NCBI GenBank assembly: GCA_003486795.1
Contig: DNFX01000112.1
Span: 2,822 to 7,897, forward strand
Direction: 5' to 3'
DNA from: Actinomycetota bacterium
GTDB taxonomy: Bacteria; Actinomycetota; Humimicrobiia; Humimicrobiales; Humimicrobiaceae
Length of the DNA stretch: 5,076 nucleotides
Shown: positions 1 through 5,076 of the stretch, piece by piece
How positions within the stretch are numbered: position 1 is the stretch's first letter
Layout of the letters: each line of letters begins with the position of its first letter
The notes under the pieces: model-generated
What the model was told of the DNA's origin: nothing
Databases searched by the model: none
What the model saw: the letters and a program-made list of their open reading frames with translations, nothing else
Made by a program: the position numbers and the translations under genes

Positions 1-431
1 ATAAATGTCATACCGCAGACAGGACATACCCATATATCTTCTTCTTTAAGGTTTTCGATATTTTCAAGATATGATTTATATAAATTTGCATGTACCTCTT
101 CTACTGCATTTGCATAGCTGAAACTACGTTTTGCTGTATTTTCACCCTCAGTCTCTGCATCTTTAATCATCTGGGGATACATGTTCTGAAATTCGTGTGT
201 TTCCCCGGCTATTGCTTCCTTTAGATTTTCTCTTGTATCCTTTATGCCTCCCATGGCAGCAAGATGTGCGTGCGCATGTATCGTTTCAGCTTCAGCAGCA
301 GCTCTGAAAAGTTTTGCTGCCTGCCTGTATCCTTCCGCATCTGCTTTTTTTGCAAAAGCAAGATATTTTCTGTTAGCCTGTGATTCTCCGGCAAAAGCCG
401 CCTGTAGATTTGCAAGTGTTTTTTCTTTCAT
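1..431 (-). CDS. rbr: Rubrerythrin, 3' end cut off by the window
   Basis: Rubrerythrins are cytoplasmic non-haem iron proteins that reduce hydrogen peroxide to water in anaerobes, using a di-iron site in a four-helix bundle and a rubredoxin-type iron centre. From the ATG at 431, 143 codons are visible. The ferritin-like helices carry paired carboxylate/histidine motifs: GESQAN with E16, ETIH with E49 and H52, GETHEF with E77 and E80, and EEVH with E111/E112 and H114. The protein then enters the first rubredoxin knuckle, CPVCG (C136, C139). The second cysteine pair would lie beyond base 1. The start is supported by a strong ribosome binding site, GGGGG at 437-441, five bases upstream. The gene lies 101 bases after phoU on the same strand and has its own promoter and a PerR-like palindrome, so it is probably transcribed separately. 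The family assignment is firm; the exact subfamily is not. Confidence 0.95.
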   Translation of the reverse strand, partial: MKEKTLANLQAAFAGESQANRKYLAFAKKADAEGYRQAAKLFRAAAEAETIHAHAHLAAMGGIKDTRENLKEAIAGETHEFQNMYPQMIKDAETEGENTAKRSFSYANAVEEVHANLYKSYLENIENLKEEDIWVCPVCGMTF

Positions 432-478
432 TATTTCCCCCTTTTAAATAAGAATTATTATTTATTACAAATAGACTA

Positions 479-507
479 ATAATATTTATACCATAAATCG
501 CTGCAAA
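479..507 (-). promoter_or_regulatory. Probable rubrerythrin promoter
   Basis: On the minus strand a -35 TTTGCA (502-507; 4 of 6 consensus) is followed after 17 bases by a -10 TATTAT (479-484; 5 of 6). An overlapping alternative is an extended -10, TGGTATAAA, at 485-493. Either would start transcription about 40-50 bases before the rubrerythrin ATG, leaving room for the strong GGGGG ribosome binding site. The region is very AT-rich, so chance matches are possible. Confidence 0.5.
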
Positions 508-510
508 TTA

Positions 511-527
511 TTATAATATTATTATAA
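511..527. promoter_or_regulatory. PerR/Fur-box-like inverted repeat upstream of rubrerythrin
   Basis: The sequence TTATAATATTATTATAA is a perfect 8-1-8 inverted repeat. Its outer arms, TTATAAT and ATTATAA, are exactly the half-sites of the known PerR box (TTATAAT-N-ATTATAA), but they are separated by three bases instead of one. It sits just upstream of the -35 of the probable rubrerythrin promoter and five bases after the phoU stop. PerR commonly controls peroxide-defence genes such as rubrerythrin in Gram-positive anaerobes. The element is all A/T in an AT-rich gap, so function is inferred only. Confidence 0.35.
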
Positions 528-532
528 ACTAT

Positions 533-1228
533 TTATCCTTCATTTATGTCGTCATGTAAGTATTTATAGTCTCCTGTCAGAAAAATGAGAACTCTCTCTC
601 CTATATTTACGGACTGATCACCGATTCTTTCAAGATACCTGGTGGCAAGAGAAATGTTTGAAAGATAAAGCGCAAACTCTTCCCTGTTTATTTCATCATT
701 ATCAGCTACAGATGCGAAAAGTTTTTTAAAAATCACCTTCTGTATTTCATCTACTTCAGTGTCTATTTCTTCCAGTCTGGCAGCAAGTTTTGCATCATGA
801 TTTTTCAAAGCTTTAAGCGCACTGGCCAAAACTGTTTTTGCAAGCCTTGCCATTTCTCTTACAAGGTCAAGAATTTCAGGAGTCATAAACATTGCTTTAT
901 GTTTCTCAAGTCTGCGGGTTATTTTTGCGAGATTTACAGCCAGATCGCCTATTCTTTCAAGATAGATAGCAATAATATTCATGGAATTTATTAGCCTTAA
1001 ATCTTTTGCAAAAGGCTGATATTCTGCATGAATAAAAAGACAGTCCTGTTCAATCCTCATTTCAAGATCATCGATTCTGTCATCTCCATCAATAACCTTT
1101 TGTGCAATTTCAGGATTATCCTCTGTCAGAGATGCTGCTGCTCCTTCTACTGCTTCCTGAACCAGTTTGCCCATGTGATTTACATTTTTTATTATTTCCT
1201 GTAATTTTTCATGAAATTTTTTAATCAT
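533..1228 (-). CDS. phoU: PhoU phosphate transport/signalling regulator
   Basis: PhoU is a cytoplasmic helical protein that links the Pst transporter to the PhoR-type sensor kinase and restrains phosphate uptake when phosphate is plentiful. The 231-residue product has the usual full length (about 215-240) and two tandem PhoU domains. Each has the signature metal-binding motif: YLERIGDLAVNLA at residues 89-101 (E91, D95, N99) and YLERIGDQSVNIG at 198-210 (E200, D204, N208). These ExxxDxxxN clusters bind metal ions in characterised PhoU proteins. The start follows a GGAAG ribosome binding site (1238-1242) at nine bases. It lies 133 bases downstream of pstA on the same strand, with no pstB between. 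A hairpin and AT-rich repeats in that gap suggest it may be expressed partly apart from the permease genes. There is no predicted signal peptide or membrane segment. Confidence 0.96.
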   Translation of the reverse strand: MIKKFHEKLQEIIKNVNHMGKLVQEAVEGAAASLTEDNPEIAQKVIDGDDRIDDLEMRIEQDCLFIHAEYQPFAKDLRLINSMNIIAIYLERIGDLAVNLAKITRRLEKHKAMFMTPEILDLVREMARLAKTVLASALKALKNHDAKLAARLEEIDTEVDEIQKVIFKKLFASVADNDEINREEFALYLSNISLATRYLERIGDQSVNIGERVLIFLTGDYKYLHDDINEG

Positions 1229-1249
1229 AGTTTTATGCTTCCATCAAAA

Positions 1250-1279
1250 ATATTAAAATTGTGATATTAAATATAACAA
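1250..1279 (-). promoter_or_regulatory. Weak candidate phoU promoter
   Basis: The minus strand shows TTGTTA (1274-1279; 4 of 6 to TTGACA) and, 18 bases on, TAATAT (1250-1255; 4 of 6 to TATAAT). The predicted start site near 1243 would leave a very short leader beginning at or next to the GGAAG ribosome binding site, which counts against it. It is listed because phoU sits behind a possible terminator and would then need its own promoter. Confidence 0.2.
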
Positions 1280-1305
1280 CACTTACATATTAAATATATT
1301 AACAA
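1264..1305 (-). repeat. Two imperfect direct copies of an AT-rich motif before phoU
   Basis: On the minus strand TTGTTAATATATTTAATAT (1287-1305) is followed by TTGTTATATTTAATAT (1264-1279). The copies are identical except for a three-base insertion in the first, and they begin 26 bases apart, about two and a half helical turns. They could be paired regulator sites upstream of phoU or chance in an AT-rich gap. Confidence 0.4.
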
Positions 1306-1354
1306 TAAATAAAAATATATAAAGCCTGCAACTATTTCTTTTGTTCTGCTTTAT
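1305..1354 (-). terminator. Possible weak terminator after pstA
   Basis: Seven bases after the pstA stop, the minus strand reads ATAAAGC (1348-1354), a 22-base loop region that includes a possible inner AAC/GTT pairing, then GCTTTAT (1319-1325). A T-rich run, ATATTTTTATTT, follows. The layout resembles a Rho-independent terminator, but the stem is short and AT-rich, so it may be leaky or non-functional. It would partly separate pstA from phoU. Confidence 0.3.
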
Positions 1355-1361
1355 CAGAATA

Positions 1362-2216
1362 TCAGGATAATTCTCTTTTTTTAAGTCTCTGCCTTACCCT
1401 GATTATACTTCCTATTACAGAAAAGAATAGGCGCAGAAGTAGCAGGACTAGTGCTGTTCCCCACTGTATATCTTCGGGCGGATTGGTTACCTGGGTTGCA
1501 AGCACATATAGATGGTATGGAAGTGCCATCGTCTGGTCAAAAATGGATTGGGGGAGCCCGGGTTGTGAGAAAGCTGCAACAGTAAAAATTATTGGTGCAG
1601 TTTCACCTGCAGCTCTTCCTATCCCTATTACTGAGCCGGTTATGATGCCGGGAAGTGCCTGTGGAAGAACAACTTTGTAAATTGTCTGCCATTTGGTTGC
1701 ACCCAGCGCAAGAGAAGCCTGCCTGTATGTATCAGAAACAGATTTTAATGCTTCCTCTGTTGATGTAATTATCACAGGAAGGATCATAAGAGCAAGTGTC
1801 AGCGATCCAGCAAGAATAGATTTGCCAAATCCTAGAAAAAGGACAAAAAATCCAAGCCCGAAAAGACCGAAAACAACAGATGGAACACCAGACATATTTA
1901 TTATTGAAAGTCTTATTATTCTGGTAATTTTTGATTTTCCTGCATATTCACTTATATAAATTGCTGCAAAAATCCCGATTGGCAGAGCAAAGATTATAGT
2001 ACCGAGCATAAGGTAAAGAGTACCCAGAATTGCAGGAAATATTCCACCTTCCCTCATGCCGTTTTCAGGAAAACCAAAAATAAAATCCCAGCTTAATGCT
2101 CTGGCACCCTTTATTATAAGAAAAAATATAATTCCAAAAACAAATGCCACTACAACAAGAGTACAGGAAAGAAGTAGTCCGTAAAATATTTTCTGCTGTA
2201 AATATCTTTTTTTCAT
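1362..2216 (-). CDS. pstA: Phosphate ABC transporter permease PstA
   Basis: PstA is one of the two inner-membrane permeases that form the phosphate channel of the PstSCAB importer. The 284-residue product is of typical length and has about six hydrophobic segments, near residues 11-36, 62-90, 107-130, 135-152, 188-212 and 253-274. The cytoplasmic EAA loop that docks with the ATPase is clear: TEEALKSVSDTYRQASLALG at 153-172, continuing as ATKWQTIYKVVLPQALPGI to 191. The motif VPSVVFGLFG at 111-120 and the GGIFPAILGTLY region (58-68) are characteristic of PstA rather than PstC. The start is backed by AGGA at 2222-2225, five bases upstream. It follows pstC by 72 bases without an obvious terminator, so the two are probably co-transcribed. 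The expected partner ATPase gene pstB does not follow it. Confidence 0.96.
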   Translation of the reverse strand: MKKRYLQQKIFYGLLLSCTLVVVAFVFGIIFFLIIKGARALSWDFIFGFPENGMREGGIFPAILGTLYLMLGTIIFALPIGIFAAIYISEYAGKSKITRIIRLSIINMSGVPSVVFGLFGLGFFVLFLGFGKSILAGSLTLALMILPVIITSTEEALKSVSDTYRQASLALGATKWQTIYKVVLPQALPGIITGSVIGIGRAAGETAPIIFTVAAFSQPGLPQSIFDQTMALPYHLYVLATQVTNPPEDIQWGTALVLLLLRLFFSVIGSIIRVRQRLKKRELS

Positions 2217-2288
2217 TTTAATCCTGAATTTTTATTATTGTTCATATTTTTGCCAATAAAAACATCCAAAATAAAATCTCTTCCGGTA

Positions 2289-3167
2289 TTACATTTTTCT
2301 TATTTTCCCTATAAATCTGTCAGCAATAAAGTTAATCAGAAAAGTTATAATAAACAGAACAAGGCCAATAGCAAACAAAGATGAAAAATGAAGCTCCCCT
2401 CTTACAGTTTCACCCATTTCTGCAGCAATAGTTGCAGTAATGGTTCTTACCGGCTGCAGCCAGGAAAAAACTATTCTTGGCGAATTACCTGTAACCATAA
2501 GTACAGTCATAGTCTCCCCAACTATCCTTCCAAGGCCAAGCATGATCGAAGCAACTATACCTGATTTGGCGGCCGGAACCACAACTTTATAGGTTGTTTC
2601 CCATTTTGTAGCACCAAGTGCAAGCGAAGCATGCCTGAATTTTATCGGAACCGCATTTATGGCATCTTCAGAGATTGATATTATTGTCGGCAGACTCATA
2701 AATGCAAGCATTATTGAACCGGCAAGTGCAGTCAGCCCTATAGGCAGGCCGAATACTCTTTTTATAACAGGTACAATCATCTGTATTCCGATAAAACCTA
2801 TCACAACTGAAGGAATGGTAGCAAGAATTTCAATAATCGGTTTCAGGGTTTCCCTGACAGATCTTGGTGCAAGTTCTCCAATATAAATTGCCGCCCCCAC
2901 GCCAAGCGGAAGAGCAATTATAATTGCTCCCACGGTAATAAGGGCTGAACCTGTAAGAAGCGGGAGCAGGCCAAATTTTTCAGTAGATGTAGGAGCCCAT
3001 TTGGTACCTGTAAGAAAATCAAAAATTGGATAACTTGAAAAGAATTTAATGGAATTATAAACAAGGAAAATAAGTATGATAGCAAGAATAAGTATTGAAA
3101 TAATTCCATTAAGGAAGATAAATCTTGTTATAAGAAAATTTTTAAAGTTTTTTAACTTTGATTCCAT
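2289..3167 (-). CDS. pstC: Phosphate ABC transporter permease PstC
   Basis: PstC pairs with PstA to form the transmembrane path for phosphate delivered by PstS. The 292-residue product has a short cytoplasmic N-terminus and about six membrane segments, near residues 17-40, 70-98, 110-135, 143-165, 202-226 and 262-284. The ATPase-docking EAA loop runs from SEDAINAV (166-173) through HASLALGATKWETTYKVVVP (179-198). The FGLLPLLTGSALIT block (65-78), ATIPSVVIGFIG (116-127) and GRIVGETM (213-220) are typical of PstC. It starts 39 bases after the upstream pstS stop, consistent with one operon. The ribosome binding site is weak (only AGAG, five bases before the ATG), so translation may be modest compared with the binding protein. 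No in-frame damage is seen. Confidence 0.96.
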   Translation of the reverse strand: MESKLKNFKNFLITRFIFLNGIISILILAIILIFLVYNSIKFFSSYPIFDFLTGTKWAPTSTEKFGLLPLLTGSALITVGAIIIALPLGVGAAIYIGELAPRSVRETLKPIIEILATIPSVVIGFIGIQMIVPVIKRVFGLPIGLTALAGSIMLAFMSLPTIISISEDAINAVPIKFRHASLALGATKWETTYKVVVPAAKSGIVASIMLGLGRIVGETMTVLMVTGNSPRIVFSWLQPVRTITATIAAEMGETVRGELHFSSLFAIGLVLFIITFLINFIADRFIGKIRKM

Positions 3168-3206
3168 TTCAACTCTGAAAATTTTATAAAGATTGAACCT
3201 TTTTAA

Positions 3207-4151
3207 TTATTTTACTGGGACAAAACCTGCTTCGGTACCGATAGACTGCCCTTTATCGCTTAAAACAAAATTAATATATTCGTTTGCAATATCACTTATA
3301 TTATTTTCATCCACATAAATGAAAAGCTCTCTTGAAATAGGATATGCTCTTTCTTTTACTGTGCTGACTGAAGGTATCACGGACTCTGATAGATCATCTT
3401 TCTTTATTGAAATAACATTCATGTCAGATTTCATAAATCCCAGGCCAATATAACCTATACAATTATCTGTGTCTGATATATTATTTACTATTTCCGCATT
3501 GGAATTAAGTCTTATCGCCATCTGGGAATAATCATTATCCTTTTTTGTTTTATTAATCTGAATTATTTCTTCCAGAAAATATTCACCGGTTCCGGAATTT
3601 GTATCCCTTGCAAAAAGTATTATCTCTTTATCGGGACCTCCCAGATGGCTCCAGTTACTGATTTCGCCGGTATATATTTTTGAAAGCTCCTCTATTGATA
3701 ATTCTTTTATCTCAATATTATCAGAAGCAACTATAGCAATGCCGTCATATAAGACAGGTATTTCAAGTATCTTTATACCATTATCTTCTGCATTCCGTAT
3801 TTCTGTGTCTTTTATATTTCTTGAAGAATTTGCGATATCGGTTGTACCGTTTATAAGGGATGCTATCCCTTCGCCTGAACCGCCGCCGTTAACAGTAATT
3901 CTTCCGCCATATTCTTTATAGAATTCTTCTGCCCAGCTATTTGCAACTTCAAGCAAAGTTGTTGAACCGGTCAGCACCAGTGTTTTGCCATCGTATTTTT
4001 TCCCGGACCCTTTATCGTCTGATTCTGCTATCTCAGTTTTATCATCAATTTCCCCAACGGAAGAACTGCTGCACCCGGAAAAAGAAAGGACAAATGATAT
4101 AATAATTATAGAAATCAATAAAAAAAGATAGGTTTTGGAAATATTTTTCAT
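3207..4151 (-). CDS. pstS: Phosphate-binding lipoprotein PstS (complete copy)
   Basis: PstS captures phosphate outside the membrane and hands it to PstC/PstA. The 314-residue product begins with a lipoprotein signal peptide: K2 and K6, a hydrophobic core at about 8-24, and a lipobox-like FSGC with the anchor cysteine at C27. An acidic, serine-rich linker follows to about residue 52. The binding fold starts at TLVLTGSTTL (57-66). Phosphate-contact motifs match the family: GSTT (62-65), GGGSGEG (89-95), D105 in TTDIANSSR, and ARDTNSGTGEYF (181-192), the R-D-x-x-S-G-T signature. The end, GFVPVK, is typical. It has its own promoter with PHO-box-like repeats upstream and lies 39 bases before pstC. 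The ribosome binding site is poor (AAAAGAT close to the ATG), but no alternative in-frame start precedes it before a stop. By hand alignment it is roughly 58% identical to the neighbouring copy. Confidence 0.96.
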   Translation of the reverse strand: MKNISKTYLFLLISIIIISFVLSFSGCSSSSVGEIDDKTEIAESDDKGSGKKYDGKTLVLTGSTTLLEVANSWAEEFYKEYGGRITVNGGGSGEGIASLINGTTDIANSSRNIKDTEIRNAEDNGIKILEIPVLYDGIAIVASDNIEIKELSIEELSKIYTGEISNWSHLGGPDKEIILFARDTNSGTGEYFLEEIIQINKTKKDNDYSQMAIRLNSNAEIVNNISDTDNCIGYIGLGFMKSDMNVISIKKDDLSESVIPSVSTVKERAYPISRELFIYVDENNISDIANEYINFVLSDKGQSIGTEAGFVPVK

Positions 4152-4211
4152 ATAATCTTTTAACTGTTTTATATCATTTTTCCCATATCAATCTTTTTAA
4201 TCCTGAATGAA

Positions 4212-4240
4212 ATTATAATTTATAAATTAAGTCCAGTAAA
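4212..4240 (-). promoter_or_regulatory. Probable promoter of the internal pstS
   Basis: The minus strand has a perfect -10 TATAAT (4212-4217), preceded at the ideal 17 bases by TTTACT (4235-4240; 4 of 6 to TTGACA). Transcription would begin near 4205, giving a leader of about 54 bases before the pstS ATG. A weak -35 beneath putative activator sites is what an activator-dependent Pho promoter usually looks like. This suggests pstS-pstC-pstA can be transcribed independently of the upstream pstS copy. Confidence 0.55.
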
Positions 4241-4260
4241 GAAAAGTTAAAGAAGATTAA
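4225..4260 (-). promoter_or_regulatory. PHO-box-like tandem repeats upstream of pstS
   Basis: Four hexamers occur in the same orientation on the minus strand: TTAATC (4255-4260), TTAACT (4245-4250), TTACTG (4234-4239) and TTAATT (4225-4230). Their starts are 10, 11 and 9 bases apart, so they lie on one face of the helix. Gram-positive PhoP regulators bind TTAACA-like repeats with about 11-base periodicity upstream of pst operons. The array overlaps the -35 region of the pstS promoter. Similarity to the consensus is partial and the binding regulator is inferred. Confidence 0.4.
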
Positions 4261-4287
4261 ATGATATAGTTTCGAACAATTATCAAA

Positions 4288-4336
4288 CAGCAACAGGAGA
4301 CTTTTTGTATTTTCGTTTTTAAATCTCCTGTTGCTG
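4288..4336. repeat. Perfect 13-bp inverted repeat between the two pstS genes
   Basis: CAGCAACAGGAGA (4288-4300) is exactly complementary to TCTCCTGTTGCTG (4324-4336), with a 23-base AT-rich loop. In the minus-strand transcript this forms a strong hairpin 42 bases after the upstream pstS stop. The following bases, TTTGATAATTGTT, are only moderately T-rich, so it is either a poor Rho-independent terminator or an mRNA-stabilising or processing hairpin that raises the level of the upstream pstS message. It lies upstream of the PHO-box-like sites. Confidence 0.7.
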
Positions 4337-4378
4337 ATATCAAGGGAGGTAATTATGGTGTCTGAAATAAAATCAATT

Positions 4379-5076
4379 TTATTTAACTCCTACAAATCCA
4401 GCTTCCTCTCCCAAAGCCTGGCCTTCAGCGCTTAAAACAAATTCCATAAATGCGTTTGCAATTTCAGTCATTGTGCTGGTATCTCCATAAATATAAAGAT
4501 CTCTGGATATCGGATATGATTTGTCTGCAACTGTTTCAACTGATGGTAAAATTGCCGAACCTCCATCTTTCACTCCAACGAGATTAACATTTTCACCGGC
4601 TGATTTAAGATAACCTATCCCTATATATCCAATTGTATTTTCATTTCCTGCTACCTGATTAACAACATCACTGTTTGACTGAAGTCTGAGGCACATATCG
4701 GAATAATCATTATCTTCTTCAGTTTTGTCTTTTTGTACTACTCTTTCAAGAAAATATTCACCCGTCCCTGAATTTGTATCTCTGGCAGCTGCAACTATAT
4801 CAGCGTCCGGTCCTCCTACTTCACTCCAGTTGCTTATTTTACCAGTAAAAATATCTGATAATTGGTCTATGGAAAGCTCTTTTACATCAATATTTTTACT
4901 TGTTATAACACATATGCCGTCATACAGAACAATATATTCTTTAATGTCCTGGCCGTTTGATTCTGCTGCAGCATACTCTTCTTCTTTCATTTGTCTTGAA
5001 GCGTTGGCAAGATCAGTGGTTCCGTTTAATAATGAAGCTATCCCTTCACCTGAACCTCCACCATTAACAGTAATTT
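4379..5076 (-). CDS. pstS: Second phosphate-binding protein PstS, 5' end outside the window
   Basis: This is a tandem paralogue of the downstream pstS. The frame is open to the window edge: 231 residues are visible, beginning ITVNGGGSGEGIASLLNGTT, so the ATG at 4990 is internal and not the start. The visible part covers the binding domain from the GGGSGEG phosphate loop to the C-terminus. It includes TTDLANASR, the ARDTNSGTGEYF signature and the YPISR motif shared by the family. About 80 N-terminal residues, including any signal peptide and lipobox, must lie beyond base 5076. Hand alignment gives roughly 58% identity to the other copy, with the contact motifs fully conserved and most changes on the likely surface. 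It ends GFVGVK where the other ends GFVPVK. The 227-base gap to the next pstS holds a strong hairpin and a new promoter, so the two copies may be expressed at different levels. Confidence 0.94.
   Translation of the reverse strand, partial: ITVNGGGSGEGIASLLNGTTDLANASRQMKEEEYAAAESNGQDIKEYIVLYDGICVITSKNIDVKELSIDQLSDIFTGKISNWSEVGGPDADIVAAARDTNSGTGEYFLERVVQKDKTEEDNDYSDMCLRLQSNSDVVNQVAGNENTIGYIGIGYLKSAGENVNLVGVKDGGSAILPSVETVADKSYPISRDLYIYGDTSTMTEIANAFMEFVLSAEGQALGEEAGFVGVK

Noticed and set aside
446..463. Inverted repeat AAATAA/TTATTT in the rubrerythrin leader
   Set aside because: It is a six-base A/T-only repeat with a six-base loop in an AT-rich stretch, well within chance.
244..994. Plus-strand ORFs of about 65 codons opposite rubrerythrin and phoU
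   Set aside because: They are antisense shadows of well-supported genes, show low-complexity or unrecognisable protein and no separate ribosome binding site that I could defend.
2213..2245. Ten-residue minus-strand ORF ending in TGA that overlaps the pstA ATG
   Set aside because: The ATGA overlap is suggestive of a leader peptide, but there is no good ribosome binding site before its ATG, and such short ORFs are expected by chance.
1483..3921. Plus-strand ORFs and one alternative-frame minus ORF (2918-3109) within pstA, pstC and pstS
   Set aside because: All overlap strongly supported Pst genes in other frames and have no family resemblance.
4169..4184. Two-codon upstream ORF (ATG ATA TAA) after GGGA in the pstS leader
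   Set aside because: The spacing from GGGA is short and a two-codon ORF is easily random; nothing else supports translational control.
4379..4990. Taking the ATG at 4990 as the start of the upstream pstS
   Set aside because: The frame continues upstream to the window edge with clear PstS homology (GGGSGEG and TTDLANASR), so that methionine is internal.

Overview
This AT-rich window carries a high-affinity phosphate uptake (Pst) locus with every gene on the minus strand, so it is read from right to left. In transcription order it holds a pstS paralogue (5' end outside the window), a second complete pstS lipoprotein gene, pstC, pstA, phoU and a rubrerythrin gene whose 3' end is cut off at base 1. 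I find no RNA gene, CRISPR array, insertion sequence or plus-strand gene that I would defend. No gene-free stretch exceeds about 230 bases.

The gene order matches the classic pstS-pstC-pstA-pstB-phoU operon with two departures. The solute-binding protein gene is present twice in tandem. pstB, the ATPase gene, is missing from its usual place: only 133 non-coding bases separate pstA from phoU, too few for a roughly 250-residue ATPase. The transporter encoded here therefore needs an ATPase from outside the window. It would work as PstS (surface capture of phosphate), PstC and PstA (membrane channel) and PhoU (cytoplasmic brake and signalling partner). Rubrerythrin is a non-haem di-iron peroxidase of anaerobes and appears to be a separate unit with its own promoter.

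The intergenic regions hold most of the regulatory signal. Upstream of the internal pstS is a consensus -10 box overlapped by four TTAAC-like hexamers at 9-11 base steps, resembling Gram-positive PHO boxes. Between the two pstS genes lies a perfect 13-bp inverted repeat. Upstream of phoU is a weak terminator-like hairpin and a duplicated AT-rich motif. Upstream of rubrerythrin is a perfect 8-1-8 inverted repeat with the half-sites of a PerR box, beside a plausible promoter.

The organism is a bacterium, judged from Shine-Dalgarno sites, sigma-70-type promoters and a lipoprotein signal peptide. It has low GC and frequent ATA isoleucine codons. Rubrerythrin suggests an anaerobic or microaerophilic life. 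A clostridia-like or uncultured low-GC lineage would fit, but the sequence alone does not fix the phylum. I see no clearly undescribed system; the unusual points are the missing pstB, the tandem pstS and the regulatory palindromes.
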